DNA from: Chromohalobacter canadensis
GTDB lineage: Bacteria > Pseudomonadota > Gammaproteobacteria > Pseudomonadales > Halomonadaceae
Reading direction: 5' to 3'
NCBI RefSeq assembly: GCF_034479555.1
Contig: NZ_CP140151.1
Span: 2,542,001 to 2,606,000, forward strand
Length of the DNA stretch: 64,000 nt
The notes beneath the pieces were generated by a model, which searched no databases, was not told the origin of the DNA, and worked only from the letters and a program-made list of their open reading frames with translations. The translations under genes were made by a program, and so were the position numbers. This document shows positions 47,678 through 61,907 of this stretch, piece by piece; the stretch's first letter is position 1; each line of letters opens with the position of its first letter.

Positions 47678-49657
47678 ATGTTCGGAAAACTCACCCTTGA
47701 GGATATCCCTTACGATGTGCCCATCCTTGTTGCGACGGCTATTGTCGTACTGCTGGGGGGCTTGGTCGTCGTCGGGGCTCTGACGTATTTCAAGAAGTGG
47801 AAGTGGTTATGGACGGAGTGGTTGACCTCCGTCGACCACAAGAAGCTGGGTATCATGTATTTCCTCGTGGCATTGGTCATGCTGCTGCGCGGTTTCGCCG
47901 ACGCCATCATGATGCGTACCCAGCAGGCCTTGGCCGCCGGGGGCTCCGAGGGCTATCTACCGCCTGAGCATTACGATCAGATCTTTACCGCGCATGGTGT
48001 GATCATGATCTTCTTCGTGGCCATGCCCATGGTTATCGGCCTGATGAACCTGGTCGTGCCACTGCAGATCGGCGCGCGTGACGTCGCCTTCCCGTTCATG
48101 AACAACCTGAGTTTCTGGCTGTTCATCGCGGGTGTGGCACTGACCATGGTATCGCTGTTTATCGGTGAATACGGCAAGACGGGCTGGTTGGCCTATGCGC
48201 CATTGTCGGGGATCAAGTACAGTCCTGGAGTCGGGGTTGATTACTGGATATGGGGACTGCAGATATCGGGGATCGGGACCACTCTGACCGGTATCAACTT
48301 CTTCGTCACCATCCTGAGGATGCGCACCAAAGGCATGACGTTGTTCCGCATGCCGATCTTCACCTGGACGTCGTTGTGCGCCAATGTACTGATCATTCTA
48401 TCGTTCCCGATTCTGACCGCGACCATCGCGCTGCTGACACTCGATCGTTACCTGGGGATGCACTTCTTCACGAACGATATGGGCGGCAACATGATGATGT
48501 ACGTCAACCTCATCTGGGCCTGGGGCCATCCTGAGGTGTACATTCTCATCCTGCCGGCGTTCGGGGTGTTCTCCGAGGTCATCGCGACCTTCGCCAAGAA
48601 GCGCTTGTTCGGCTACAACACCATGGTCTGGGCGACTGTGGCTATAGCCTTCCTGTCATTCACGGTATGGTTGCACCACTTCTTCACCATGGGTGCCGGT
48701 GCCGATGTCAACGCGTTCTTCGGGATCGCGACGATGATCATCGCCATTCCGACCGGGGTGAAGATCTTCAACTGGTTGTTCACCATGTATCGCGGTCGGC
48801 TGGAGTTCACGTCGCCGGTTCTGTGGACACTGGGCTTTATCATCACCTTCACCATCGGTGGCATGACCGGGGTGATGTTGGCAGTGCCCGGCGCTAACTT
48901 CGTGCTGCATAACAGTCTGTTCGTCATCGCTCACTTCCATAACGTCATCATCGGCGGTGTGGTGTTCGGTATGCTCGCGGGTCTGACCTACTGGTTCCCG
49001 AAGGCCTTCGGCTTTACGCTTGACGAAAAGTGGGGCAAGCGTTCCTTCTGGTGCTGGATTATCGGCTTTTACCTCGCCTTCATGCCGCTCTATATCTTGA
49101 GCTTTTACGGTGCGGTGCGCCGCATGCAGTCCTACGCCAATGCCGATTGGCAGCCGCTGATGATCGTGGCATGGTTCGGTGCCGTCCTCATCCTGTGCGG
49201 TATCGCCTGCACCGTGATTCAGTTCATCGTGAGCATTCGCGATCGTGAGAAGAATGCCGACATCACGGGCGATCCGTGGGATGCACGGACGCTAGAGTGG
49301 TCGACGTCTTCTCCTGCACCGTTCTACAACTTCGCGCATCTGCCCAACGTCGGCTCCATCGATGCCTTCTGGGAAGCGAAGAAAGAGAAAGGCATGGCAG
49401 CGGACAAACCGACCCAGTACGAAGACATTCACATGCCGAAGAACACCGTGGCGGGACCGATTATCGGTCTGATCAGCATCGTGTTCGGGTTCGCGCTAGT
49501 CTGGCATATCTGGTGGCTGGCCGGTGTAAGTGCCATCGGCATGTTCGTAGCCTTCATGTTTCGTGTCTTCAATGACGATATCGACTATTACGTCCCTGCG
49601 GCGGAAGTCGAGCGTATCGAACGCGAGCACCATAAACGGCTGGAGATGCAGGCGTAA
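47678..49657 (+). CDS. cyoB: Cytochrome bo3 ubiquinol oxidase subunit I (CyoB)
   Basis: The catalytic, proton-pumping subunit with hemes b and o3 and CuB. At 659 residues it has the heme-copper core: [17 protein letters not shown] (CuB histidine cross-linked to tyrosine), WLHHFFTMG (two further CuB histidines) and [13 protein letters not shown] (heme histidines). N-terminal [15 protein letters not shown] is typical of bo3 enzymes. It is followed by cyoC after two bases. Confidence 0.96.
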   Translation: MFGKLTLEDIPYDVPILVATAIVVLLGGLVVVGALTYFKKWKWLWTEWLTSVDHKKLGIMYFLVALVMLLRGFADAIMMRTQQALAAGGSEGYLPPEHYDQIFTAHGVIMIFFVAMPMVIGLMNLVVPLQIGARDVAFPFMNNLSFWLFIAGVALTMVSLFIGEYGKTGWLAYAPLSGIKYSPGVGVDYWIWGLQISGIGTTLTGINFFVTILRMRTKGMTLFRMPIFTWTSLCANVLIILSFPILTATIALLTLDRYLGMHFFTNDMGGNMMMYVNLIWAWGHPEVYILILPAFGVFSEVIATFAKKRLFGYNTMVWATVAIAFLSFTVWLHHFFTMGAGADVNAFFGIATMIIAIPTGVKIFNWLFTMYRGRLEFTSPVLWTLGFIITFTIGGMTGVMLAVPGANFVLHNSLFVIAHFHNVIIGGVVFGMLAGLTYWFPKAFGFTLDEKWGKRSFWCWIIGFYLAFMPLYILSFYGAVRRMQSYANADWQPLMIVAWFGAVLILCGIACTVIQFIVSIRDREKNADITGDPWDARTLEWSTSSPAPFYNFAHLPNVGSIDAFWEAKKEKGMAADKPTQYEDIHMPKNTVAGPIIGLISIVFGFALVWHIWWLAGVSAIGMFVAFMFRVFNDDIDYYVPAAEVERIEREHHKRLEMQA

Positions 49658-49659
49658 TC

Positions 49660-50277
49660 ATGACGACGCAAACTGTTAATCAACATGACGCTCATGCCCA
49701 TGACGGGCATGAGCACCACGATGCCAGTGGCATGAAGGTATTCGGCTTCTGGATCTACCTGATGAGTGACCTGGTCATCTTCGGGAGCCTTTTTGCCACT
49801 TATGCCGTGCTAATGAATGGCACGGCGGGCGGCCCCTCCGGGGCCGATATCTTCGAGCTCCCGCTGATTTTGATCAGTACTTTCCTGCTGCTATTCAGTA
49901 GTTTTACCTATGGCATGGCTGTACTGGCCATGCATGCCGATCGTTTGGCGCAGGTGAAAGGATGGCTGGGCATCACCTTCTTGCTGGGTGCCGGCTTCAT
50001 CGGGTTGGAAATCTATGAATTTTATCATCTGATTGCCGAAGGCTTCGGACCGGATCGTAGTGCTTTCCTATCCTCCTTCTTCACCCTGGTCGGCATGCAC
50101 GGTCTTCACGTGGCCTTCGGCCTGATCTGGATGCTGGTGATGATCGTCCAGCTTTACACGAAGGGTCTTAACGACAAGACGCGGCCGCGTATCATGTGCC
50201 TCAGTCTGTTCTGGCACTTCCTGGATATCGTGTGGATCTGTGTCTTCACCTTCGTCTATCTGATGGGAGTTCTGTAA
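49660..50277 (+). CDS. cyoC: Cytochrome bo3 ubiquinol oxidase subunit III (CyoC)
   Basis: A 205-residue membrane subunit with five helices, stabilising the core. The N-terminus is His/Asp-rich ([16 protein letters not shown]), then [26 protein letters not shown] and [15 protein letters not shown], family hallmarks. Its TAA overlaps the cyoD ATG by one base. Confidence 0.95.
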   Translation: MTTQTVNQHDAHAHDGHEHHDASGMKVFGFWIYLMSDLVIFGSLFATYAVLMNGTAGGPSGADIFELPLILISTFLLLFSSFTYGMAVLAMHADRLAQVKGWLGITFLLGAGFIGLEIYEFYHLIAEGFGPDRSAFLSSFFTLVGMHGLHVAFGLIWMLVMIVQLYTKGLNDKTRPRIMCLSLFWHFLDIVWICVFTFVYLMGVL

Positions 50278-50606
50278 TGAGCGACACACATGCTTCCCAC
50301 GACAGTGGCAACCACGGCAGCGTCAAGACCTATGTAATCGGCCTGATTCTATCGATCATACTGACGCTCGTGGCCTTCGGCGTGGTCATGCTGGGTGGCT
50401 TCGGTACCACGGCGACAATCGTCACAATCATCTTTATGGCCGTTTTGCAGATCTTGGTCCAGTTGATCCTGTTCATGCATCTTGAATTGAAAACGCAAGA
50501 GGGACGTGAATCGGGAGGATTCTTCTTCTTCACTGCGGTAATTCTGGGGCTAATCATTGGAGGGTCTATATGGATCATGCACAACCTGCGCCTCAACTTG
50601 ATGTGA
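50277..50606 (+). CDS. cyoD: Cytochrome bo3 ubiquinol oxidase subunit IV (CyoD)
   Basis: A 109-residue accessory subunit with three membrane helices (about residues 18-38, 45-65 and 80-102). Typical CyoD stretches are [21 protein letters not shown] and [13 protein letters not shown]. Overlaps cyoC by one base; cyoE follows 10 bases later. Confidence 0.94.
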   Translation: MSDTHASHDSGNHGSVKTYVIGLILSIILTLVAFGVVMLGGFGTTATIVTIIFMAVLQILVQLILFMHLELKTQEGRESGGFFFFTAVILGLIIGGSIWIMHNLRLNLM

Positions 50607-50616
50607 TCGCCAGGTG

Positions 50617-51504
50617 ATGTACAAGGCCTACCTGTCGCTGACCAAGCCGGGGATCATCTTCGGCAACCTGATCTCCGTGGCCGGGGGCTTCTTCCTGGCC
50701 TCGCAGGGCAGCGTGGACGTCATGCTCCTGCTGGCCACGGTGGTGGGGATCGCGCTGGTGATCGCTTCCGGCTGTGCGTTCAATAACTATATCGATCGCG
50801 ATATCGACCGGCTGATGCAGCGCACCCAGGATCGGGTGCTGGTCCAGGGCCTGGTGTCGCCCCGGGCGACGCTGGTGTTCGCCACGCTGCTGGGGGTGGC
50901 CGGCTTCGGCGTGCTGTACGTCGGCACCACGCCCACCGCCCTGTTGTTCGCGGCGATCGGCTTCGCCATCTACGTGGGCGCTTATAGTCTCTACCTGAAG
51001 CGCCACTCCGAGTACGGCACGCTGATCGGCAGCCTGTCGGGTGCGGCGCCGCCGGTGGTTGGCTATTGTGCGGTCAGCGGTCAGTTCGATCTCGGTGCGC
51101 TGACGCTGCTGTTGATCTTCTGCTTGTGGCAGATGCCGCACTCCTACGCGATCGCCATCTTCCGCTTCAAGGACTATCGCGCCGCTTCGATTCCGGTGCT
51201 GCCGGTGATCCGGGGCGTGAAGACCGCCAAGCACTATATCGTTGGCTATATTGTCGCGTTTCTCGTCGCAACGCTATTGCTCAGCTTCGCCGGCTATGCC
51301 GGTTATGGCTACTTTATCGTCGCCGCAGCGATGGGTGGCTACTGGCTATACATGGCGTTGACTGGTTTCCGCACGACTAATGACGAGGCGTGGGCAAAGA
51401 AGGTCTTCATCTTCTCGATCTTTACCATTACCGCCTTGAGCGTGATGATGGCGATCGATTTTCAGCTACCCGGTCCGCCGGTGCTGTGGACCTCGTTACG
51501 CTGA
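50617..51504 (+). CDS. cyoE: Protoheme IX farnesyltransferase (CyoE)
   Basis: Makes heme O for the oxidase by attaching a farnesyl group to protoheme. The 295-residue UbiA-type prenyltransferase has the aspartate motif [18 protein letters not shown] (residues about 50-67), [11 protein letters not shown] and [20 protein letters not shown]. The ATG is preceded by a GTG that could also serve. Composition changes inside the gene: lines before about 51230 are strikingly GC-rich with CTG leucines, and the final 270 bases fall back to about 55 percent GC. Confidence 0.95.
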   Translation: MYKAYLSLTKPGIIFGNLISVAGGFFLASQGSVDVMLLLATVVGIALVIASGCAFNNYIDRDIDRLMQRTQDRVLVQGLVSPRATLVFATLLGVAGFGVLYVGTTPTALLFAAIGFAIYVGAYSLYLKRHSEYGTLIGSLSGAAPPVVGYCAVSGQFDLGALTLLLIFCLWQMPHSYAIAIFRFKDYRAASIPVLPVIRGVKTAKHYIVGYIVAFLVATLLLSFAGYAGYGYFIVAAAMGGYWLYMALTGFRTTNDEAWAKKVFIFSIFTITALSVMMAIDFQLPGPPVLWTSLR

Positions 51505-51555
51505 CTTCGTTGCGCTACGAAGCGCCAGCCTATGGCAAGATGCTGCCATCGAATC

Positions 51556-51583
51556 AAGCCACACGCTCGCGTGTGGCTTTTTT
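51556..51583 (+). terminator. Intrinsic terminator of the cyo operon
   Basis: Stem AAGCCACACG / CGTGTGGCTT with a CTCG loop, then six T in total. It lies 50 bases past cyoE. Confidence 0.9.
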
Positions 51584-51632
51584 GGTTCACTGCACTTTGC
51601 TAGCGGCCCGACGCCCAGCTCGGTGTTGATGA

Positions 51633-52388
51633 TCACGATGGGGTCATCCAGGCCTCCAACCCTGCCGAAACCAGCACGAACAGAACGAATCCACCGACGA
51701 AGGCCAAGATCGAGCTACGCGTGTCTTCCTTGCTTTCGTGCGCTTCGGAGAGCATCTCCTCCACGGCTGCAACCATCAGTAGCCCGGCAGTGAACGTCAG
51801 CGCGGCCAGCTTGAAGAACTCGGGCTGATTACGCAGCAGGAAATACGCCAAGCTGGCCGCCAGCAGCACGGGAACCACGAAGGATGCCGACAGCAGCAGA
51901 CGCTTGCTGCGCGACACGCCCTTGCTCTTCATGTCGGCAATGGTGGCGTAGCCCTCCGGAAAATCGGCCAGTACCTGACCGGCGGCCAGGATCAAGGCCA
52001 CGGAGGTGGCCACGGCGGAGCCGGCACCGATCAACAGGCCGTCGCTGAACAGGTCGATGGACACGGCGATGTAGATCATCCACATCGCCGTACGGCCTGA
52101 AGCTGCGCCCTGTTCGGGCTTCTGTAGGCGGTCGACCAGTTGCTCGATACCTATATAGGCCACGCCGCCCAAGGCGAATGAGGCGGCAATCGCCCACGCC
52201 GACAGGCTCTCGAGCACGCGTGGCATGATCTCCACGGCGACAATGGCGATGACCAGCCCTGAAGCTCCATGCAGCGCCAGGTTGAGGCGCCGTGGGGTGG
52301 TACGCGATAGCTCGGCCAACAGGCCGCCACAGAAGTTGCCCAGCGCCGGCAACAGGGCCAGTCCCAGGGTCAGCCAAAGGTTATCCAT
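51633..52388 (-). CDS. ZIP-family metal transporter
   Basis: A 251-residue protein with about eight membrane helices. Metal-site-like motifs of the ZIP family are seen: NLALHGASGLVIAIVAVEIMP (first part at residues 36-55), DLFSDGLLIGAG and ADFPEGYATI (helices 4 and 5). ZIP proteins usually import Zn2+, Fe2+ or Mn2+, though some members act differently. It overlaps lnt by 8 bases and is transcribed after it, next to a divergent Zn/Cd ATPase. Confidence 0.82.
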   Translation of the reverse strand: MDNLWLTLGLALLPALGNFCGGLLAELSRTTPRRLNLALHGASGLVIAIVAVEIMPRVLESLSAWAIAASFALGGVAYIGIEQLVDRLQKPEQGAASGRTAMWMIYIAVSIDLFSDGLLIGAGSAVATSVALILAAGQVLADFPEGYATIADMKSKGVSRSKRLLLSASFVVPVLLAASLAYFLLRNQPEFFKLAALTFTAGLLMVAAVEEMLSEAHESKEDTRSSILAFVGGFVLFVLVSAGLEAWMTPS

Positions 52389-53877
52389 GACACATCATCC
52401 TTGAGTAGGTCTTGCCGTTTGCGCTTCGCCAACGCGCCCCAAGCAGGATAAACAACGAGGCTAGCAGCCAGGTAGGCCAGCTCCCCGTTCGAGTGAACGG
52501 CGTCTGCCCTTGCATGGCTCGAACGTCTTCGCTGAGGCTGCCTATTTTGAACTGTGGTAAGCGGGCGATGACTTTACCTTGCGGATCGATGACGGCTGTC
52601 ACGCCGTTGCTGGTGGCACGCAAAAGGTAAAGGCCGTTTTCAAGTGCGCGCAGTCGAGCCATCTGCAGATGCTGAAGCGGCCCGATAGTGTCGCCGAACC
52701 AGGTGTCGTTGGAGACCGTTAGCAACAAATTGGCGTCTTTGGCGCGTTCTGCCACGAGCTCGGGGAAAATGATCTCGTAGCAGATCGCAATGCCGATACT
52801 CAGGCCGGCGGCACGGATCGGTGCCTGTTTAGTGTCCCCTGCCGTGAAGTCGGACATGGGTAGATCAAAAAAGGCGATTATGCCACGTAAAAGCTCCTCC
52901 AGAGGTATGTACTCGCCGAATGGCACCAAATGCGCCTTGCGATATGTGCCTGTCGCTTCGCCAGCCCCTATCACCGCATTGTAGTAGCGCCCCGCGTCAT
53001 CGCGCTGAACGATACCGGTAAGTAATGCGGTCTCCGTTGGAAGCTTCGTCAGCACATCCTCAAGGAGCGGCGTGGCTTGGGCCTGATTCATAGGAAGCGC
53101 GGTTTCCGGCCAGATAACCAAGTCGACGTCATTGCTCAGTTCACGAGATAAGCGGGCATAAGTCTTGGCGGCATTGCGGCGCCCCTCGCTCGTCCATTTG
53201 GTTAGTTGCGGCAGGTTGCCTTGTAACAGGCTGACTTCTACGCGCTCTGCACTGGCCGTGGTCCACTGCAAGGGCAGCAGCCAGGGAACTAGCCAGAGAG
53301 CAGCGACCATTACGCCGGCCCACCAACGGCGACGCAAGAATTCTATCCCCAGGGTGCCCGTCAGCGCGGTCACCAGAGTGAGCAGGTAAACGCCGCCCAC
53401 AGGGGCCAATGGTGCCAGTGGCGAGTCGACATGGGCGCTGCCCAGCAATAGCCAGGGGAAGCCAGTGAACAGATAGGTGCGCAGCACTTCTATTAGCACC
53501 CATAGGCCGGCAAAGCTGAGAAAAGTCAGGCGCTGACCAATAAAACGCCGATAGAGCCAAAATGGGATGGCGTAGAACAACGCCAGAAGAACAACGAATA
53601 AAGCTGTCAGCAACACCGCCAGCGGGACGTCGGTGTAACCGTATTCATGGATCGATACATATACCCATGATGTGCCGGAAGCGAACAGCGTTACCCCATA
53701 GCACCATCCGCTCAGGGCCGCCTGGCCCGGTGACAGATCATGCAGTCCTATGTACATGAGGCCAATCGCGATCGGTCCAAGCCACCACAGTTCGAAAGGG
53801 GAAAAGGTTAAGGTTGTCAGAGCGCCGGCGAACAGCGCGAACAAATAGTTCATCCAAGGGCGATAGGAAGACAGCAT
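52381..53877 (-). CDS. lnt: Apolipoprotein N-acyltransferase (Lnt), probably an accessory copy
   Basis: Lnt adds the third acyl chain to lipoproteins at the inner membrane. The 498-residue protein has 6-8 helices at the N-terminus and a nitrilase-like domain (about 215-460) with the catalytic triad visible: Glu in IWPETALP, Lys in YRKAHLVPFGEY and Cys in AICYEIIFPE. Core lnt genes usually lie with ybeX/ybeY; this one is coupled to a ZIP transporter and divergent from a metal ATPase, and its GC looks lower than its neighbours'. Hence a second, horizontally acquired copy is suspected. Confidence 0.88.
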   Translation of the reverse strand: MLSSYRPWMNYLFALFAGALTTLTFSPFELWWLGPIAIGLMYIGLHDLSPGQAALSGWCYGVTLFASGTSWVYVSIHEYGYTDVPLAVLLTALFVVLLALFYAIPFWLYRRFIGQRLTFLSFAGLWVLIEVLRTYLFTGFPWLLLGSAHVDSPLAPLAPVGGVYLLTLVTALTGTLGIEFLRRRWWAGVMVAALWLVPWLLPLQWTTASAERVEVSLLQGNLPQLTKWTSEGRRNAAKTYARLSRELSNDVDLVIWPETALPMNQAQATPLLEDVLTKLPTETALLTGIVQRDDAGRYYNAVIGAGEATGTYRKAHLVPFGEYIPLEELLRGIIAFFDLPMSDFTAGDTKQAPIRAAGLSIGIAICYEIIFPELVAERAKDANLLLTVSNDTWFGDTIGPLQHLQMARLRALENGLYLLRATSNGVTAVIDPQGKVIARLPQFKIGSLSEDVRAMQGQTPFTRTGSWPTWLLASLFILLGARWRSANGKTYSRMMCHG

Positions 53878-53985
53878 CAGGTACTCCTAGTCGAGAGGCT
53901 TACTTTTTATCAGCAGCAGAAAGAAAAGGCGAACGGTGAGATGAGCCCAATTAGCGAACAATGTGAAGGCACTGATAATTGCTGC

Positions 53986-54017
53986 TTGACCTTGAAGTGA
54001 ACTCCAGACTTTAAGAT
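53986..54017 (+). promoter_or_regulatory. MerR/ZntR-type promoter with 20-bp spacer
   Basis: TTGACC (53986-53991) and TAAGAT (54012-54017) are separated by 20 bases, the over-long spacing seen in MerR-family promoters such as zntA and mer. The spacer holds an imperfect dyad, CTTGAAGT / ACTCCAGA. The ATPase start codon is 30 bases beyond. No MerR-family gene is adjacent, so the activator would act from another locus. Confidence 0.72.
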
Positions 54018-54046
54018 GGAGAAAAGTCATCGAAAGGTACGACAGT

Positions 54047-56395
<2,349 letters not shown>

Positions 56396-56430
56396 ACAGG
56401 GACTCGCTGCCAGGTACGGCAAAACGCGGT

Positions 56431-56463
56431 AAAAAAGGAGAACGCTCAATGAGCGTTCTCCTT
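56431..56463 (-). terminator. Intrinsic terminator of thiC
   Basis: Inverted repeat GGAGAACGCTC / GAGCGTTCTCC with an AAT loop. The A-run on its left gives a U-run when read on the minus strand, so it serves thiC. It also lies between thiC and the convergent ATPase gene. Confidence 0.85.
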
Positions 56464-56495
56464 GCTGTGTGGGCTGGACCAGCGCGCCCCGACGA

Positions 56496-58439
<1,944 letters not shown>

Positions 58440-58511
58440 TCAAGCCGGCGCACAGCGCAGGAGGGGGAAACCGGCATGGGCGTGTTTTCGTATCGCGCGG
58501 TTTCCGCTTGA

Positions 58512-58614
58512 TCCCTACGCCGGTACTAGCCGGATCAGGTTCGTCGGGATCCGTCGTGGCGCCCGCTTTGATGGCGAACGCAGGACGATCTCAGCCGGTT
58601 CCACCGGCACCCCG
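58512..58614 (-). ncRNA. TPP riboswitch (THI element) controlling thiC
   Basis: Read on the minus strand, the aptamer runs from CGGGGTGCC through CTGAGATC (pyrimidine-sensing arm) to GAACCTGATCCGGCTAGT and CGGCGTAGGGA, the conserved THI box elements in order. Downstream an 8-bp stem GGAAACCG / CGGTTTCC (58466-58473 with 58498-58505) could be part of the expression platform. No U-run follows it, so control at translation or through Rho seems likelier than an intrinsic terminator. Confidence 0.95.
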
Positions 58615-58747
58615 TCAAGCTGTCGTCTAGAGTCTAGCAAGGTATCGCCCGAATGAAATCCCCCTGTGCGATGCGTGCGACGGACGAGACGTCAAACCCT
58701 TGTTTGCATGCTAATGTTCAGGGGAGGCCACCAAAGGAGAGCTGAAC

Positions 58748-59629
58748 ATGAAAGTTGGATTTATTGGTCTGGGAGCCATGGGGCGTGGCATGGCGCAGCA
58801 GTTACTCGAGGCAGAGCATGATGTGACGGTGTGGAACCGTTCCCCGGAGGCTGCCGAGGCGCTCGCCGAGCAGGGCGCCAAGATCGCCAAGAAACCGGCC
58901 GACGCGGCGCGGTGTGAGGTGCTGGTGAGCATGCTGGCGGACGATCAGGCAGCGCATCAGGTGCTGGTCGAAAGCAAGGCCATCGAGGCGATGAAAAAGG
59001 GCAGCGTTCACGTCAACATGGCTACGGTGTCGGTGGCTTTCGCGCGCGGTATGGCGGCGCTTCACGAGCGCCTAGGCGTGGGCTATGTTGCCGCGCCGGT
59101 GCTCGGGCGGCCGGATGTGGCGGCGTCGGGTAAGCTCAATATCATTGCCGCCGGTGAACCGTCCCAAATCGAGCGGGTCAGACCCGTGCTAGACGCCATG
59201 GGGCAAGCCGTATGGCCTTTGGGAGCATCACCCGAGCGTGCCAACGTGGCTAAAATAGCCGCCAATTTCATGCTTGCCAGTGCCATCGAATCGATGGCCG
59301 AGGCCTCGACACTGACCCGCGCGTACGGCATCGAGGCCAGCGATTTCCTCGATATCGTCACCAACACGCTGTTTGCCTCGCCGGCCTATCAGGGCTACGG
59401 CAAGATGATCGCCGAGGCACGCTTCGAGCCCGCCGGGTTCACGATGCGGCTTGGCCACAAGGATGTCGGGCTGGCCTTGAGTGCGGGTGATGAGCAAAAC
59501 GTCGCCTTGCCACTGGGCAGTGCGGTGCGCGATCGCCTGCTCGACGCCCTGGCCAACGGCGATGGCGAAAAGGACTGGTCGGGGCTCGCCGAGGTTGCCG
59601 CGCGCCAGGCGCATCTGGATAAGCGCTAG
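58748..59629 (+). CDS. NAD(P)-dependent beta-hydroxyacid dehydrogenase family oxidoreductase
   Basis: A 293-residue protein of the 3-hydroxyisobutyrate / tartronate semialdehyde reductase family. The Rossmann start is KVGFIGLGAMGRGMAQQLL. The substrate-loop that usually reads DAPVSGG is AAPVLGRPDVAASGKL here, a form seen in the glyoxylate/succinic-semialdehyde reductase-like subgroup. The catalytic lysine region is ANVAKIAANFMLASAIESMAEA, and GHKDVGLAL follows. AAAGGAGAG precedes the ATG. Substrate not assigned. Confidence 0.85.
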   Translation: MKVGFIGLGAMGRGMAQQLLEAEHDVTVWNRSPEAAEALAEQGAKIAKKPADAARCEVLVSMLADDQAAHQVLVESKAIEAMKKGSVHVNMATVSVAFARGMAALHERLGVGYVAAPVLGRPDVAASGKLNIIAAGEPSQIERVRPVLDAMGQAVWPLGASPERANVAKIAANFMLASAIESMAEASTLTRAYGIEASDFLDIVTNTLFASPAYQGYGKMIAEARFEPAGFTMRLGHKDVGLALSAGDEQNVALPLGSAVRDRLLDALANGDGEKDWSGLAEVAARQAHLDKR

Positions 59630-59640
59630 ACGTTCTCGGT

Positions 59641-60819
59641 TCAGGGCGTCAGGCGGTACAACCCGGTATCGCCATCGTCGGCGGTGAAATAAAGCGCGCC
59701 TTCGCGGTAGGCGATACCGGCGGGGCGTGCCCAGCGCTCTCCATTTGCCGCTTGGAAGCCGCTGACCAGATCGACCACGTCGCCTGGATGACCGCCATTC
59801 GTGAGTCGAATGCCGACGATCTTGGGCGGTCGGCGAGAGGCGCGGCCTTCCGAGGCCTGTGTCGCCCAACTGCCATGAATGGCGGTGACCATGTCCACCT
59901 GCCAGGGGTTGCCCTCGGGTAGGAAGGTCAGGCCAATAGGGGCGCTACGCGCGGCGAAGGTCGCCACCGGTGGCGTAAGCGTGTCGTGCGCGGCAGGCGG
60001 CGCCGAGTCGATGCACTCATCGCGCTGCCACTCGCCCTCATTCCATTGATACCACGGCATGCCGTGAAAGCTCCCTGATTCGGCGCGCACTAGCAATTCG
60101 GGCGGGGCTTCATAACCCCAGTGGTCGGGGCCGTTGTTGTTGAGATATAGATCCCCTTGTGGACTCCAGGCCATGCCGATGGGGTTGCGCAACCCGCTGA
60201 CGTAGGGCATCCATTCGGGCGCCTCATGCGTGGGATCGAGCGCCATCACGCCGCCGCGCCGGTCCTCGAACGCAACGTCTTCGGCGATGCGTTGCGCCGA
60301 GCAGTTGCCTTGAAGGCCGAGCGCGACATAAAGCCTGCCATCAGGTCCGACGGATAGCGAACGCGAGGCGTGGCCGCTACCGCCGGGCAAGTCGGCGACG
60401 CGCTCGAAATCTATCTCCGTGACATCCTGCCCCGGCGTATATGCCGTGCGATAGAGACGCTCGGTGGTCGCTACGTACAAGTAGCCTTCGTGGACCACGG
60501 CACTATGCGGGTAACCGGACAGCGGGATTTCCGCATCGATACGCTCGTAAGGCGGTTGCAGACGATACAGGCGCCCCGCCTGGGAGCCGATGAACATCTC
60601 ATCCTTGGGACCAAAGCTGATCAGTCGGGGCGCGCGTAGCGCGACCTGCTTATCGAGCGTGGCACCGTCGGGGACATTGGCCCGTTCCGCGTTGCCGGCA
60701 ACCTCCACTGGCGTCAGTGCCTGGGCTTGCCCGGAGGCGATCATCATGGCGCCCAACCACAGGCCGGCAAGCGCCGGCGCGCTTCGCCTCAGTGCATGGG
60801 TAGTGTGGCGAACGATCAT
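59641..60819 (-). CDS. PQQ-dependent sugar dehydrogenase family (sorbosone dehydrogenase-like), exported
   Basis: A 392-residue periplasmic protein. A signal peptide (about residues 1-34, ending AQA) precedes a six-bladed beta-propeller of the glucose/sorbosone dehydrogenase family, with blade motifs SVGPDGRLYVALG, GLRNPIGMAWSPQGDLYLNNNGPDHWG and ARPAGIAYREGALYFTADDG. Whether it binds PQQ and acts as a dehydrogenase is inferred from the family; no PQQ genes are in the window. Convergent with the preceding oxidoreductase gene, 11 bases apart. Confidence 0.82.
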   Translation of the reverse strand: MIVRHTTHALRRSAPALAGLWLGAMMIASGQAQALTPVEVAGNAERANVPDGATLDKQVALRAPRLISFGPKDEMFIGSQAGRLYRLQPPYERIDAEIPLSGYPHSAVVHEGYLYVATTERLYRTAYTPGQDVTEIDFERVADLPGGSGHASRSLSVGPDGRLYVALGLQGNCSAQRIAEDVAFEDRRGGVMALDPTHEAPEWMPYVSGLRNPIGMAWSPQGDLYLNNNGPDHWGYEAPPELLVRAESGSFHGMPWYQWNEGEWQRDECIDSAPPAAHDTLTPPVATFAARSAPIGLTFLPEGNPWQVDMVTAIHGSWATQASEGRASRRPPKIVGIRLTNGGHPGDVVDLVSGFQAANGERWARPAGIAYREGALYFTADDGDTGLYRLTP

Positions 60820-60882
60820 GCACGACTCCTCGAGAAATTCTCTGGAGCAGTGTAGACAACAATCAGCGACGCGTCTGAGAGC

Positions 60883-61818
60883 TCAGTAGATGCGAAAGCG
60901 TTTGAAGTCGGGGTGTTTGGCAGCTTGTTGCGGGGTCTTGCGGAAGCGCTTGTATTCCCACTGATACTGAGCGGGTTCCAGGGCGATGGCGTGTTCCACG
61001 CTGGCGTTGACGCCAGTGGCGGAGAGTGTCTCGTCGCGTGAGTAGACGCGTTCATCGGCGGCGAGGAAGTGCAGCGCGAAGCCCTCGCCGTCGGGGAGGC
61101 GTTTCGCCACACCGGTGACGACACGCGCCTCGGTGCGCGCCACGAGCTTGGGCAGCAAGGTAGCGGTATAGGCCGGGCGTTGGAAGAAATCGGCAAAGAC
61201 GCCGCTACCCCAGCTCGGTTCTTGGTCGGGAAGAATCCCCACCGCCTCGCAGCGCTTGAGAGCCTTGAGCAGTGAGGCGACACCGCGTGGATTGGTGGGC
61301 ACCAATTGCGCCCCCATGCGTTCGCGGCCATACCGGATCACCGGGTCGAGGGCGTCGATCTTGGGAGGCTCGTACATGGCGGTGAACGGGAAGTGGCTAG
61401 AGAGCCAGAAGTTGAGCACTTCCCAGTTACCGTAATGCGGTGCCAGCACGATGACGCCTCGTCCCTCTGCACGGGCGTCGTCGAGTAGTTCGCGGCCGTG
61501 CACGGCGCGGATCGAGGCCTCCACGCGCTCTGGGGCGGCCATCCACGCAAAGCCCAGCTCGAGCATGGTGGCCGAGGAGTGTGTCAGGCTGTCCCGTGTC
61601 AGGCGCCGTTGCTGACGTGTCGGCATCTGCGGATAGACGTGTCTGAGGTTGATGCGCGTCACATCACGTTCACGGCGACTGAAGGTGAGAATCAGCGGGC
61701 CGACCAGACGAGCCAGCTGCCACAGCCGGTGCGGTGTCAAGCGTGCCAGGGTGCGCCACAGCAGGGCGATGGCGCGTGCGCGTAAAGGAGAAGAAACGTC
61801 TTCGGACATCGAGCTCAT
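60883..61818 (-). CDS. Lipid A lauroyl/myristoyl acyltransferase family protein (LpxL/HtrB-like)
   Basis: A 311-residue lysophospholipid-acyltransferase-like protein attached to the inner membrane by an N-terminal helix. The catalytic H-X4-E motif is VLAPHYGNWEVLNFW, with a later ILPDQEPSWGSGVFADFFQRPAYT block typical of LpxL/LpxM (first half at about residues 193-207). It likely adds a secondary acyl chain to lipid A. It ends with KHPDFKRFRIY. Downstream of the VOC gene on the same strand. Confidence 0.86.
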   Translation of the reverse strand: MSSMSEDVSSPLRARAIALLWRTLARLTPHRLWQLARLVGPLILTFSRRERDVTRINLRHVYPQMPTRQQRRLTRDSLTHSSATMLELGFAWMAAPERVEASIRAVHGRELLDDARAEGRGVIVLAPHYGNWEVLNFWLSSHFPFTAMYEPPKIDALDPVIRYGRERMGAQLVPTNPRGVASLLKALKRCEAVGILPDQEPSWGSGVFADFFQRPAYTATLLPKLVARTEARVVTGVAKRLPDGEGFALHFLAADERVYSRDETLSATGVNASVEHAIALEPAQYQWEYKRFRKTPQQAAKHPDFKRFRIY

Positions 61819-61907
61819 GGCATCATCGGTTACGGCGGACGATAGGGCCCGTATTATACAGATCGCGCGGCGTATGCCTGCCCGCGCGGGCGTACAATCT
61901 CATCTCT

